Assembly: GCA_021201235.1 (NCBI GenBank) | Contig: JAJQFI010000016.1 | Span: 299,175-363,174, forward strand | DNA: 64,000 nucleotides | Reading direction: 5' to 3' | From: Oscillospiraceae bacterium | GTDB lineage: Bacteria > Bacillota > Clostridia > Oscillospirales > Ruminococcaceae | Program-made: the position numbers and the translations under genes | The notes under the pieces: generated by a model | The model's input: the letters and a program-made list of their open reading frames with translations, nothing else | The model's database searches: none | Told to the model about the DNA's origin: nothing | Shown here: piece by piece, positions 35,075 to 44,452 of the stretch | How positions within the stretch are numbered: position 1 is the first letter of the stretch | Layout of the letters: each line of letters begins with the position of its first letter

Positions 35075-35731
35075 TCAGGCTTGAGGTCTTTGTTTGTGTT
35101 CACCACTGACGGAATAGATAACCCATTCGGCTATATTGACAGCGTGGTCGCCGATTCTCTCGAAGTATTTTGCAATCATGAGTAAATCTATATAGAGCTC
35201 GCCTGTGCCGTTCTTACTCTCGATTGCGGCGATAAGCTCGTTCTTGACGGCGTCGAAAAGCCTGTCGACAACGTCGTCCATGGCGATAACTGCTTTTGCG
35301 GCGGCTACGTCTTTTGTTACGAACGAGTTGACGCTTTCGGTTACCATTCTGACGGTTGCTTCCGCCATGTCGTAAATCTGGATTTCCCCGCCGACCTTGA
35401 GAGGCGCAATGTTCTTTGCGACATCGGAAATGTCATATGCCTGATCGCCGATTCTTTCCATGTCGGAGGTCATACGGAGTGCGGAAGAAATGACACGCAG
35501 ATCGGTTGCAACCGGTTGCTCACGGATTATGAGCTTCATGCAAAGGTCTTCGATTTCGCGCTCCTGACGGTCAATCTGTCTCTCCGCCTCGGCGGCATTA
35601 TCCAAAAGCTTATTGTCAGCCGTCGAAAGATATTTTACAGCAGATGCGATTGCGTCCTCGCAGAGGGCACCCATTTCTATAAGCTCATTATTCAAAAGTT
35701 CAAGCTGTCTTGAAAGATTTTCTCTCATCAT
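35075..35731 (-). CDS. phoU: Phosphate-signalling protein PhoU
   Basis: A 218-residue all-helical protein of two PhoU repeats. Family motifs include [46 protein letters not shown] and the second copy [22 protein letters not shown]. It connects the Pst transporter with PhoR and dampens signalling when phosphate is plentiful. The start codon overlaps the pstB stop (ATGA), as expected for the last gene of a pst operon. Confidence 0.96.
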   Translation of the reverse strand: MMRENLSRQLELLNNELIEMGALCEDAIASAVKYLSTADNKLLDNAAEAERQIDRQEREIEDLCMKLIIREQPVATDLRVISSALRMTSDMERIGDQAYDISDVAKNIAPLKVGGEIQIYDMAEATVRMVTESVNSFVTKDVAAAKAVIAMDDVVDRLFDAVKNELIAAIESKNGTGELYIDLLMIAKYFERIGDHAVNIAEWVIYSVSGEHKQRPQA

Positions 35732-36564
35732 CCGAACCTCCCCGTTATGTATGCTTCTGTGCGGTCGTCAGAAGGCGAGGAGAACATCTTGTTTGTGTCG
35801 CCGTATTCGACCAGCTCGCCCAAGAGGAAGAACGCCGTCTTGTCGGCAATTCTCGCCGCCTGTTGCATATTGTGTGTTACTATTACGATTGTGTAATTCT
35901 TGCGGAGCTCCAACGCGAGCTCTTCTATTTTTGAAGTTGAAATCGGGTCAAGAGCCGAAGTCGGTTCATCCATGAGTACTACCTCGGGTTCGACCGCTAT
36001 TGTTCTTGCGATGCAAAGACGCTGTTGCTGTCCGCCGGAAAGTCCCAAGGCGCTCTTCTTTAATCTGTCCTTGCACTCGTCCCAGATTGCCGCCTGTCGG
36101 AGCGAACGCTCAACCGCTTCGTCAAGCTGAACGCGGGATCTGACACCCTGAACCCTCAAGCCATAGGCGACGTTGTCATAGATGCTCATCGGGAAGGGAT
36201 TCGGCTTCTGGAAGACCATGCCGACACGTCTTCTGAGAACCGACACATCTATGTCTTTGTATATGTCTACACCGGCAAGTGTGAGCTTACCTTCTATCTT
36301 TACGCCTTCAACCAGGTCGTTCATACGGTTGAGGGACTTTAAAAACGTCGATTTACCGCAACCCGAAGGTCCTATCAATGCGGTTATGCGGTTCTGCGGG
36401 ATTGCAAGGCTTACGTCCTTGATTGCGTGATTTTCACCATACCAGAGATTCATGTGCTCGACATCAATGAGGGTTTCGCCGTCGGAAAGAGTCTCCGTAT
36501 TCTGAACTTCTCTTATTTCTTTGTCGTCGTTTTCGACCCTTGTTATATCAATCTCAGCCTTCAT
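35728..36564 (-). CDS. pstB: Phosphate ABC transporter ATP-binding protein
   Basis: A 278-residue ABC ATPase that energises phosphate import through PstCA. Walker [21 protein letters not shown] loop [19 protein letters not shown], signature [14 protein letters not shown] and Walker [14 protein letters not shown] are all intact. The [14 protein letters not shown] string is diagnostic for PstB. About 25 extra residues precede the core. Overlaps pstA by 11 bases. Confidence 0.97.
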   Translation of the reverse strand: MKAEIDITRVENDDKEIREVQNTETLSDGETLIDVEHMNLWYGENHAIKDVSLAIPQNRITALIGPSGCGKSTFLKSLNRMNDLVEGVKIEGKLTLAGVDIYKDIDVSVLRRRVGMVFQKPNPFPMSIYDNVAYGLRVQGVRSRVQLDEAVERSLRQAAIWDECKDRLKKSALGLSGGQQQRLCIARTIAVEPEVVLMDEPTSALDPISTSKIEELALELRKNYTIVIVTHNMQQAARIADKTAFFLLGELVEYGDTNKMFSSPSDDRTEAYITGRFG

Positions 36565-37441
36565 TCTCCGTCCTCCTCTTTAGCTTCTTGCCGGCAATCT
36601 TTGCGGCTGTGTTTATTATAAGTGTAAGAATAAGCAGTATGAACGCGATTGCAAACGCCGTTCCGGAATCTGCGCGCTCCTTGGCGTAGACATAAAGTGC
36701 AACCGCAAGAGTTGAACCGGCGTGGTTCGGGGTTATAGCCTCAAAAGGCGTGTAGATGACGTCCGCCATACCTGCTGTGAAGAGAAGCGCAGCACTCTCA
36801 CCGACGATACGGCCTACTGAAAGTATACAGCCGGTGACGATACCGTCTATAGCTGAGGGCAGGACAACAGTACGGACCATGTGCCATTTTCCAGAACCGA
36901 GTGCCAAAGAACCTTCACGGTAGCTGTCCGGGACGGTCTTTAAACTCTCCTGAACAGTTCTGACTATTGTCGGAAGAGTCATGATCACGAGCGTGAGAGA
37001 TCCAGCCAACAGGCTCGTTTTCAGCTTGAAGGTCTGGACGAAGATGAGCATACCGACGAGGCCATAGATGATTGAAGGGATACCGGCAAGGGTTTCGGTT
37101 GCGAATTCGATTACCGCTACTGCTTTCTTGTTTTTTGCATATTCATTTAAGTATATCGCTGCTCCCGTTCCTACAGGGAGAACGATTACGAGGGTCATCA
37201 CAACCACGTAGATGGTGTTAAGTATATTCGGGAGGATTCCCGTGATGCCCTTTAAGTAGCTGACGCCGTTTGAGAGGAATTCCCAGCTTATATTCGGGAG
37301 TCCTCTTACTACTATTACCACTACTACAAACAGCACTGCAGCTACGATTACTGCTGCTGAGAAATAGACCAGCACCTTGAGAATTGCTGTCTTGACTTTT
37401 CGGGAGGTTGAAATCCCTGAGCTCTTTTTCAAATCTTTCAT
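36554..37441 (-). CDS. pstA: Phosphate ABC transporter permease PstA
   Basis: A 295-residue permease with six membrane helices and the EAA-type coupling loop ([32 protein letters not shown]). Forms the phosphate channel with PstC. It starts 3 bases after pstC and overlaps pstB, consistent with tight co-translation. Confidence 0.96.
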   Translation of the reverse strand: MKDLKKSSGISTSRKVKTAILKVLVYFSAAVIVAAVLFVVVVIVVRGLPNISWEFLSNGVSYLKGITGILPNILNTIYVVVMTLVIVLPVGTGAAIYLNEYAKNKKAVAVIEFATETLAGIPSIIYGLVGMLIFVQTFKLKTSLLAGSLTLVIMTLPTIVRTVQESLKTVPDSYREGSLALGSGKWHMVRTVVLPSAIDGIVTGCILSVGRIVGESAALLFTAGMADVIYTPFEAITPNHAGSTLAVALYVYAKERADSGTAFAIAFILLILTLIINTAAKIAGKKLKRRTENEG

Positions 37442-37444
37442 AAG

Positions 37445-38323
37445 TTATTTATCCTTCTTGCGCTTGACCACAAGATTGAGGATCAAGTTTACTATCATGA
37501 TGAACACGAAGAGTACTAATGCGATGCTGAAGAGTGCCTGGCGCTGAAGTCCTGAGGAGTAGGCCATCTCGCTTACTATAGCCGTTGTTAAGAATCTTAC
37601 ACTCTTGAAGAGGCCTGGCATATTCGCGACGTTTCCTGCTACCATCATTACAGCTGTTGCTTCGCCTATAGCACGGCCTGTTCCCATTACCAGGGATGCG
37701 AGTATTCCGCTCTTTGCAGCTGGGATTGTGACATTGAAGATGGTTTCGGTTTTGTTGGCACCGAGTGCCAAAGACGCTTCTTCATACTCCTTGGGAACTG
37801 CTCTTATTGCCGTTTCGGACATCGAAATTACCGACGGGAGAATCATTATAATCAGGACCACCATTGCGGAGAAGAGATTTGCTCCGTCGGGAAGGTTGAA
37901 CATTTCTCTGACTGCGGGAACCACATAAATCATTCCGGCGAGTCCGAACACTACTGACGGGATTCCGCTCATCAGGTCGACTATCGACCGCATGATTCCG
38001 GAGAAACGTTTACCGGACATCTTTGCTATGCACACCGCACATAAGAGTCCGAGAGGAAAACCGATGAGCATTGCTCCGAAGGTTCCAAAGACGCTCGTTA
38101 AGATGAACGGGAGGATTCCGTAGGAGGGGTTTTCGCCTGTTGACTTCCAGACGGTTCCGAAGAGGAATTTGAAGACTCCTATTTCCTTTATTGCCGGTAT
38201 GCCTGATACAATAAGATATACTGTTATTACTACTACAAGTGCAACAGCTAAAAAGCCACAGATTATGAATATAGCGTTCATTATCCTATCAAGGGCGTGT
38301 GTTGTCTTTTTTACTTTATCCAT
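37445..38323 (-). CDS. pstC: Phosphate ABC transporter permease PstC
   Basis: A 292-residue partner permease. Six helices, the coupling loop EYEEASLALGANKTETIFNVTIPAAKSGILAS, and GRAIGEATAVMMVAGN typical of PstC. Separated from pstS by 108 bases that contain a strong hairpin but no new promoter that I recognise. Confidence 0.96.
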   Translation of the reverse strand: MDKVKKTTHALDRIMNAIFIICGFLAVALVVVITVYLIVSGIPAIKEIGVFKFLFGTVWKSTGENPSYGILPFILTSVFGTFGAMLIGFPLGLLCAVCIAKMSGKRFSGIMRSIVDLMSGIPSVVFGLAGMIYVVPAVREMFNLPDGANLFSAMVVLIIMILPSVISMSETAIRAVPKEYEEASLALGANKTETIFNVTIPAAKSGILASLVMGTGRAIGEATAVMMVAGNVANMPGLFKSVRFLTTAIVSEMAYSSGLQRQALFSIALVLFVFIMIVNLILNLVVKRKKDK

Positions 38324-38362
38324 TCTTAAGTATCCTTTTGTAGCTTTGTTTGCCGTTCTCCC

Positions 38363-38393
38363 CGAGAAGTGCCCGAGGCAAGAGCACTTCTCG
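38363..38393 (-). other. Intercistronic hairpin between pstS and pstC
   Basis: Perfect 10-bp stem CGAGAAGTGC (38363-38372) and GCACTTCTCG (38384-38393) without a T-run after it on the minus strand. Such hairpins often protect the upstream message end, letting the abundant binding protein be made in excess of the permeases. Confidence 0.55.
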
Positions 38394-38431
38394 AAGATGA
38401 AAGCATATATCGGGTTTTGAAACTATCTGAA

Positions 38432-39241
38432 TCAGTTTACAGGTACGCAACCTGCGGCTTCTACATACTCATTTACAGCGGAGCTGGTGCAGAAGTCATA
38501 GAATGCCTGAGCGGCATCCGAGAGAGCAGTGTCCTTCTTGGTTACGAAGATGAAGTTTCTCTGGATTGCATACGAGCCATCAAGGACTGTAGCACTGGTC
38601 GGGAATACTCCCTCAACGGAGATTGCACTTACGGTGTCGTTTACGGAAGCGAGGGATACATATCCGATAGCATTCGGGTTGGAGGAAACGGCACTTACAA
38701 CGTCACCGGTGGAGGTGAGCTCCTGAGAGTAGACGCAAGCATTAGCAGTTCCGGTGATGGACTCGAAGCCGTCACGGGTGCCGGAGGAAGCCTCACGTCC
38801 GATGCAGACGATAGGAAGGTCCTCGCCGCCTACTTCGCTCCAGTTGGTGATTTCGCCGGTGAAGATGGAAGCGATCTGAGCGATTGTGAGGTCGGATACG
38901 GTGTTAGAGGTGTTTACGATTACTGCGATGCCGTCGATTGCAACAACGGTCTGGTCGCAGGTCTCGAGCTCGTTGTCCTTCAGGTTACGGCTTGCAAGAC
39001 CGATGTCGCAGGTGCCGTCGATTACAGCCTGAATTCCGGAGCCGGAACCGGTGGGATTGTAAGTAACGGTGATGTTTTCGTTCTCCTCCATGAAGGCTTC
39101 CATGAAGTAACCCATGACCTTCTCCATTGAGGTGGAACCGTCGGTGGAAACCGACTGAGCTTCGGTCTCGCCGCAGGCGGTGAAGCAACCGAGTGCCAAT
39201 ACGAGGCACATAATAAGCGCAAATATTCTTGCTTTTTTCAT
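38432..39241 (-). CDS. pstS: Phosphate-binding lipoprotein PstS
   Basis: A 269-residue lipoprotein with a signal peptide ending in LALGC or FTAC. Binding-site strings are present: STDGSTSMEKVM (loop contacting phosphate), TGSGSGIQAVIDGTCDIGLASR, and REASSGTRDGFESITG. ATG 39241 (MKKARIF) is preferred to 39253, which sits on the AAAGGA box. First gene of the pst operon, preceded by Pho-box-like repeats. Confidence 0.95.
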   Translation of the reverse strand: MKKARIFALIMCLVLALGCFTACGETEAQSVSTDGSTSMEKVMGYFMEAFMEENENITVTYNPTGSGSGIQAVIDGTCDIGLASRNLKDNELETCDQTVVAIDGIAVIVNTSNTVSDLTIAQIASIFTGEITNWSEVGGEDLPIVCIGREASSGTRDGFESITGTANACVYSQELTSTGDVVSAVSSNPNAIGYVSLASVNDTVSAISVEGVFPTSATVLDGSYAIQRNFIFVTKKDTALSDAAQAFYDFCTSSAVNEYVEAAGCVPVN

Positions 39242-39316
39242 TTCAAATAACATCCTTTCAGATAATACAAGTGAGACGGACTTTTGCCGTCCATGGCTCT
39301 AATATAACGCAGTTAG

Positions 39317-39356
39317 TGTTAAGTCTGAAAGCACTGTTATGTTAAATCTATGTTAA
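39317..39356 (-). promoter_or_regulatory. Pho-box-like TTAACA repeats upstream of pstS
   Basis: On the minus strand TTAACA occurs at 39356-39351, 39345-39340 and 39322-39317, spaced 11 and 23 bp, about one and two helical turns. This matches the PhoP-box pattern of Bacillus (TTAACA-like repeats about 5 bp apart). A -10-like TATATT follows about 10 bases after the last copy. Confidence 0.7.
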
Positions 39357-39376
39357 ATATCGCCTGAAAACGAAAA

Positions 39377-39403
39377 AGCGGCAAAGGCTGAACCTCTGCC
39401 GCT
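39377..39403 (-). terminator. Terminator after the tetR gene
   Basis: Eleven-position stem AGCGGCAAAGG (39377-39387) and CCTCTGCCGCT (39393-39403) with one mismatch. It is followed on the minus strand by TTTTTCGTTTT. Confidence 0.85.
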
Positions 39404-39408
39404 GTATT

Positions 39409-39936
39409 TTATTTAATACCCACAACCACTTCCGATGCTTTACCTATGAACGACACAACCTCTTCCGATGGGAGCGTCTTACAATACTTCTGATACACCA
39501 TATATGCTCCGTTAATCGTATAGGTCAGCATCATTTTTTCTAAATTGCTAATATTGGGATTTTGTCTTTTTACACATTCCATCAATTCATCTTCAAGCCG
39601 TACCAACAAAACGGCGGACTGTGTTCCCGAAAACAAAATTTCTATCAAGCTCTGCTGTGAATAAAACGAATAAAACAGCTCCTCCGTAAATACAGCGCAA
39701 TTTTTCAAACAGTATTCGGGATGTGCCAGACCCTTAAAAATGCTTTTGATAACTTCATCTTGCAACTGTTCTGATAAGTCGTAAATATCCTTATAATGCA
39801 GATAAAATGTTGCCTTGCTGATTTCCGCTTTTTCGGCAAGCTCTTTGATGGTTATCCGCTCAAGCGGCTTCTTTCGGCGTAGCTCCAAAAACGCGTTTCT
39901 TATGCTTCTTATTGTCTTTTGTTCGCGCAAATCCAT
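39409..39936 (-). CDS. TetR/AcrR-family transcriptional regulator
   Basis: A 175-residue regulator. The N-terminal helix-turn-helix is clear (IRNAFLELRRKKPLERITIKELAEKAEISKATFYLHYKDIYDL, residues about 10-55). The C-terminal ligand domain is unlike any I can name. The gene is visibly AT-richer than its flanks, as is the divergent glgB beyond it. It probably represses itself through the palindrome at 40022-40038. Ligand and wider targets are unknown. Confidence 0.92.
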   Translation of the reverse strand: MDLREQKTIRSIRNAFLELRRKKPLERITIKELAEKAEISKATFYLHYKDIYDLSEQLQDEVIKSIFKGLAHPEYCLKNCAVFTEELFYSFYSQQSLIEILFSGTQSAVLLVRLEDELMECVKRQNPNISNLEKMMLTYTINGAYMVYQKYCKTLPSEEVVSFIGKASEVVVGIK

Positions 39937-40021
39937 GATAAAGCTCCTTGACTGTTTTTCTTTTTCGTCTATTACTGTACTATAATCAAGAATTGACGAT
40001 AGAACTTAAAAATGCCCTATG

Positions 40022-40060
40022 CTATAATTGTATTATAGTAAATTATCAGACTGTTGTCAA
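40022..40060 (-). promoter_or_regulatory. tetR promoter with palindromic operator
   Basis: On the minus strand TTGACA (40060-40055), 17-bp spacer, TATAAT (40037-40032). The -10 box is one half of a perfect 17-bp palindrome, CTATAAT-N3-ATTATAG (40022-40038). The other half carries a TATAAT on the plus strand toward glgB. It is a strong candidate operator for the TetR protein. Confidence 0.7.
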
Positions 40061-40085
40061 GTAATATACGGAGGTCATTGTGATT

Positions 40086-41870
40086 ATGGATATGTATGAT
40101 TTTTACACAGGAAAAAGCTTTGACGCGCATGAATATCTCGGAGCGCATATAGATAACGACGGTGTTGTTTTCCGCACGTTTGCGCCTGACGTAAAAGGCG
40201 TTGGTTTACTGCTTGACGATGTGGAGCTTGCCATGAACAGCATATATGACGGGAATTTTTATGAAATACGCGTTCCTGAGGCGCAAGCGGGACAATCGTA
40301 TGAATACCGAATATATTTTAAAAGCGACGGCTATCACGACCATTGTGACCCGTATGGACTTCAGTCGGAGCTTCGACCGAATCATAAATCCGTAATTTGT
40401 GATTTATCGGCATACACGTTCAATGACAGTAAGTGGATGAAATCCCGCAGTAACTGTATTGACAAGCCTTTGAATATTTATGAAATGCACCTCGGTTCAT
40501 GGCATACCGGCAGTGACGGAGAGTGGCTTTCATATACCGAAATTGCCGAGCAATTGGTGCCGTACTTAAAGAAAAGCGGATACAATTATACAGAACTTCT
40601 TCCGATTTGCGAATATCCGAATGATGAGAGCTGGGGCTATCAAGCGACAGGCTTCTTTGCACCGACAAGCCGATACGGCAGTCCGACGGATCTGATAAAA
40701 ATGATTGATATTTTACATCAAAACGAAATCGGTGTAATCCTTGATTTTGTACCCGTTCACTTTGCTGTGGATAGCTATGCACTGGAAAGGTATAACGGAA
40801 GCGCGCTGTATGAATATCCTAATACAGCCGTCGGTGTAAGCGAATGGGGTAGCTATAATTTTATGCATTCGCGCGGCGAGGTCAGGAGCTTTTTACAGTC
40901 GGCGGCAAATTATTGGATGTCGTACTATCATTTTGACGGACTTCGAATGGATGCTATCAGTCGTATCATTTATTGGCAGGGCGATGAAAGACGAGGTATC
41001 AACGGCAACGCGCTTGAGTTTATAAAGGTTATGAATTCAGGCTTAAAGACAAGTCACAAGGGTTATATGCTAATCGCCGAGGATTCGACTAATTATCCGG
41101 GCGTTACGCATCCTGTCGAACATGACGGACTTGGGTTTGATTACAAATGGGATATGGGTTGGATGCATGATACTCTTGAATATTTCCAACTTCCGCCTTG
41201 TGCACGTTCGGAGAATTACCACAAATTGACGTTTTCGATAATGTATTTTCACAGCGAAAATTATCTGTTGCCGTATTCGCATGATGAGGTTGTACACGGC
41301 AAAGCAACTATTCTACAGAAGATGAACGGTCAATACGAGGATAAATTTCCGCAGGCAAGAGCGATGTATTTGTATATGCTTGTACATCCGGGCAAGAAGC
41401 TGAATTTTATGGGCAACGAAATCGGACAGCTCCGAGAATGGGACGAAAAGCGTGAGCAGGATTGGGACTTGCGAAAATATCCGATTCACGACAGCTTTTA
41501 CCGATTTATGAACGATTTAAATCATATTTACCTTTCCCATCCTGCATTGTCCGAATGAGACTATAAAGAAGAGGGTTTCTCGTGGATTGATTGCCATCAA
41601 GAGGATAAATGCGTATATGTCATAAGTCGAAAAAGCAGCAAAGAGGAGCTGATAGCAATTTTCAATTTTAGCGATATGCCGCAAACGTATAGTTTTACGA
41701 GCGAGTACGCGAACAAAAAATGCGAGTTGCTGTTAAACACAGAGTGGGAACAATACGGAGCGACTGTACCGTATAATAACAGCATGCCGCCGTTTTCACT
41801 TGATGAGGAAATAACATTGGAACGGTTTTCCGGAGTCCTGCTAAAAATAATAAAGCAAAGCTCGAAGTAA
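40086..41870 (+). pseudogene. glgB: 1,4-alpha-glucan branching enzyme, split by an in-frame TGA
   Basis: Read through, a 594-codon GH13 branching enzyme. N-terminal CBM48-like segment (GAHIDNDGVVFRTFAPDVKGVGLLLDD), barrel motifs NIYEMHLGSWH, VPVHFAVD, the nucleophile in FDGLRMDAISR, the acid in LIAEDSTN, and PYSHDEVVHGK. A TGA at 41556-41558 follows HPALSE. The same frame continues DYKEEGFSWIDCHQEDKC, the expected C-terminal beta domain, to TAA 41868-41870, so 103 residues would be lost. ATG 40086 fits the CGGAGGT box best. Base composition is AT-richer than the rest of the window. No other glycogen genes are nearby, suggesting transfer. Confidence 0.88.
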
Positions 41871-41895
41871 TCTCAAGCTTTGCTTTAGCGGATTT
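41852..41895. terminator. Bidirectional terminator between glgB and degV
   Basis: Perfect 11-bp stem AAAGCAAAGCT (41852-41862) and AGCTTTGCTTT (41876-41886). On the minus strand it is followed by ATTATTTTT. Confidence 0.75.
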
Positions 41896-41933
41896 TTGAT
41901 GCAATAATTATTATTTGTGTAATACCACGGGAT

Positions 41934-42794
41934 TCACTTATGAATCCCTCTGAAGAACAATGCTATTGTTCCCGGTCCGGCATGACCGCCGGTTACGGGC
42001 TCGTACTGCTCTATCATGGCATTGCCGGTGAAGCCGATTGCTTTTAACTGATCGAGAAGTGTCATCGCTCCCGCTTCGTTGTCGGCGTGTGCGATGCTTA
42101 TGTCAAGGGACATATCCGAACAGAGCTTCTGATACTTGTCGGCAAGAGTGGCGATTGCCCTCTTCTCTCCCCGTGCAACACCGTTGAAGACGATGTGACC
42201 GGTGTTGTCGCCCATCAGAATCGGCTTGACATTGAGGAACGAGCCGGCGAATGAAACTGCCCCCGAAACTCTTCCGCCCTTCTTGAGATACTTCATGTCA
42301 TCGACGGTGAAATACTGGCAAAGCTTTTCACGACGATTATAGAGCTCGTTGACGACAACGTCGATTCTCTCGCCCTTCTCGATGAGTTCAGCGGCGTCGA
42401 GGACGTGCATTCCCTCGCCCAAAGAGGCGGCATACGAATCGAAAACAACTATCGAGCGCTCGGGGTATGACTCCTGAAGCTCGCTTGCGGCGATTTTGGC
42501 GGATGCAATCGCTCCACTTATTCCCCCTGCCATTCCGACATAGAGGACGTCGTCGCCGTTTTGAAGTGCGGGCTCGAAAGCCTTCATATAGTCGACGATA
42601 TTTACCATCGAGGTCTTGATGTCTGCGCCCTTGCGCATGGCTTTATAGAACGACTTGCCGTCGAAGCCTTCGAGGGTGTTATACTCTATAACCTCGTCAT
42701 TTATGCTATAGTGAAAATGTACAAGCTCAACATTATGCTCCTTAAGAACCGCGGGGCTCAGATTTGCGGAGGTATCGGTGAAAAGTCTTATCAT
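41934..42794 (-). CDS. DegV-family fatty acid-binding protein
   Basis: A 286-residue DegV (FakB-like) protein. Such proteins hold a fatty acid between two domains and present it to the FakA kinase. Family strings are IRLFTDTSANLSPAVLKEHNVELV, LYVGMAGGISGAIASAKIAAS, VFDSYAASLGEGMHVLDAA, YLKKGGRVSGAVSFAGSFLNVKP and HAGPGTIALFFRG. A small FakA-like fragment occurs at 18509-18784, but a full fakA was not seen in the window. Confidence 0.92.
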   Translation of the reverse strand: MIRLFTDTSANLSPAVLKEHNVELVHFHYSINDEVIEYNTLEGFDGKSFYKAMRKGADIKTSMVNIVDYMKAFEPALQNGDDVLYVGMAGGISGAIASAKIAASELQESYPERSIVVFDSYAASLGEGMHVLDAAELIEKGERIDVVVNELYNRREKLCQYFTVDDMKYLKKGGRVSGAVSFAGSFLNVKPILMGDNTGHIVFNGVARGEKRAIATLADKYQKLCSDMSLDISIAHADNEAGAMTLLDQLKAIGFTGNAMIEQYEPVTGGHAGPGTIALFFRGIHK

Positions 42795-42904
42795 TTATAT
42801 TGTCTCCTTATAGTCTTATGGGATTTTTGCTCGCAGATTATAATACCACTTTGGCTTGAAAATTTCAACCGGTACCCGAAAAAATCGTCTCTACTCTTAA
42901 AAAT

Positions 42905-42942
42905 AAAGCGGTAGAGTCCCAAATCAAGGAATTCTACCGCCA
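42905..42942 (-). terminator. Terminator after the HTH membrane regulator
   Basis: Eight-bp stem GCGGTAGA and TCTACCGC (42908-42915 with 42933-42940), followed on the minus strand by TTTATTTTT. It probably ends the transcript that includes the aro genes, the second DegV gene and the HTH gene. Confidence 0.8.
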
Positions 42943-42948
42943 TAATTA

Positions 42949-43551
42949 TTACTTCGATTCGTCTTTTTTATGGTTCACATGAAACAGTCGGAAGCTCAGT
43001 ACTATCAGTGCCTCTGCGGGAATCTCTATTAAGAATAACTGCCACCAGTTGTGCTTAAGGAAGACGACATACAAGGTTGCGACTATACTCAGGACCAGAA
43101 GCGAAACTATTACAAAGTTGTATTTGCCATCATGCCAGATTGAGTTGAGGACCAACAGCGCCGTAAAAAGAACCGGCAGAGCAAAAACAAACACCTGCCA
43201 ATATATCAAGCCCCTCAACCAGAAGATGATGAAGAGAATCGTTGCAACCGTCATAATTCCGACAGAAGTGATTGCCATTATAATCTGATATTGGATGATG
43301 GTCTTGACGGAATCGAGGATGCTTATCTTCTCCTCCGGGTCGTGAGGGCGAACGAGATAGTCAACCGTCACGCCGAAGATATCGGCGATATTGCGGAGGA
43401 CTATTACATCCGGCAGAGCCTCAGCCCTTTCCCACTTGGAGACGGACTTGTCGGAATAGTTGAGCTTTTCGGCAAGCTCAAGCTGGGTCATCCCCGCTCG
43501 GGTTCTCAATTCTATTATATTGCTTGCTATAGTGGTCTCGATCTCTTTCAT
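42949..43551 (-). CDS. XRE-type regulator with membrane domain
   Basis: A 200-residue protein: an N-terminal Cro/C1 helix-turn-helix (IIELRTRAGMTQLELAEKLNYSDKSVSKWERAEALPDVIVLRNIADIFGVTVDYL, residues 12-66), then four hydrophobic helices from about residue 85 to 195. A membrane-tethered repressor of this kind could sense envelope state or simply be unknown. It follows the DegV gene by 25 bases. Confidence 0.9.
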   Translation of the reverse strand: MKEIETTIASNIIELRTRAGMTQLELAEKLNYSDKSVSKWERAEALPDVIVLRNIADIFGVTVDYLVRPHDPEEKISILDSVKTIIQYQIIMAITSVGIMTVATILFIIFWLRGLIYWQVFVFALPVLFTALLVLNSIWHDGKYNFVIVSLLVLSIVATLYVVFLKHNWWQLFLIEIPAEALIVLSFRLFHVNHKKDESK

Positions 43552-43576
43552 GGTTACCTCACTTCTAAGAGAAAAA

Positions 43577-44425
43577 CTACTTTTCGAAGAAAACTACTCC
43601 TATTGCACCCGGACCGATATGGGTGCCGATTGTGGCGCCTATTCTCATGACGGGAAGCTCACTCGTTTCAGACTCCCAGAGGCTTCTTGAATCCTCGACA
43701 TATTTGTCGAGGTACCCTCTGCTGTTGCCGGTGTACGCCAATGAATAGGGCTTTGAGAAGTCGATGCCGTTGCCCTTGTTGATAAGCTCGTTCAGGAGAT
43801 TATTTCCCTTCTTCGAACCTCTCGCCTTGCCGACCATCACGACTTCGCCTTCAACAACGCCGATAACCGGCTTTATCTGGAGAAGGCTCCCGGCAAGCTC
43901 GACTGCCGCCGAGATTCTGCCGCCTTTTCTTAAGTATTCAAGAGTGTCCAAAAGCGCTAAGATTCTTATCTTATGTCTTACTTCATTGAGGGTTTTCTCT
44001 AACTCTTCTGCACCCATACCGTCTCTGATAAGAGAATCTGCGTATCTTATAAATACTGCTTCGCCTAATGCCGCGCTCAGGCTATCCACTACAATTGGCT
44101 TCGGGTTGCAGGCGCCTGCCGCTATACAGGCGGACTGATAGGTTCCGGAAAGCTTTGATGAAAGTGTGATGACAAACGGCGTGTCGCCATCAGCGGTAAC
44201 TTCTTCAAAAGCTTTTTCATAATCTGCCGGTGTGAGCTGAGATGTGTGGGGAAGGTCGTCTGACTCGACGAGCATGTCATAGAATCTGTCGGGGGTGATG
44301 TCAACGCCGTCTCTGTACTCCGTGCCGCCGATTGTGACGGTCAGGGGAATGAGATACCAGCCGTGTTCTTTAGCTTCTTCAACAGTGATGTCTGATGCCG
44401 AGTCGATTACAAGTCTTAGTGCCAT
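43577..44425 (-). CDS. DegV-family fatty acid-binding protein
   Basis: A second DegV/FakB-like protein of 282 residues, clearly paralogous to the one at 41934. It has LRLVIDSASDITVEEAKEHGWYLIPLTVTIGGTEYRDG, LPHTSQLTPADYEKAFEE, VITLSSKLSGTYQSACIAA, VDSLSAALGEA, YLRKGGRISAAVELAGSLLQIKP and THIGPGAIGVVFF. Two such proteins usually bind different acyl chains (known for FakB1/FakB2). Located 27 bases after aroQ, probably on the aro transcript. Confidence 0.93.
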   Translation of the reverse strand: MALRLVIDSASDITVEEAKEHGWYLIPLTVTIGGTEYRDGVDITPDRFYDMLVESDDLPHTSQLTPADYEKAFEEVTADGDTPFVITLSSKLSGTYQSACIAAGACNPKPIVVDSLSAALGEAVFIRYADSLIRDGMGAEELEKTLNEVRHKIRILALLDTLEYLRKGGRISAAVELAGSLLQIKPVIGVVEGEVVMVGKARGSKKGNNLLNELINKGNGIDFSKPYSLAYTGNSRGYLDKYVEDSRSLWESETSELPVMRIGATIGTHIGPGAIGVVFFEK

Positions 44426-44452
44426 TTGGTTGCTCCTTTAGTTATGAAAAAT

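Noticed and set aside
2015..41870. Reassignment of TGA to Trp (genetic code 4 or 25)
   Set aside because: TGA ends many intact genes at the expected length (hup, rqcP, uxuB, maf, walJ, thyA, folA, DUF4956), so the standard code applies.
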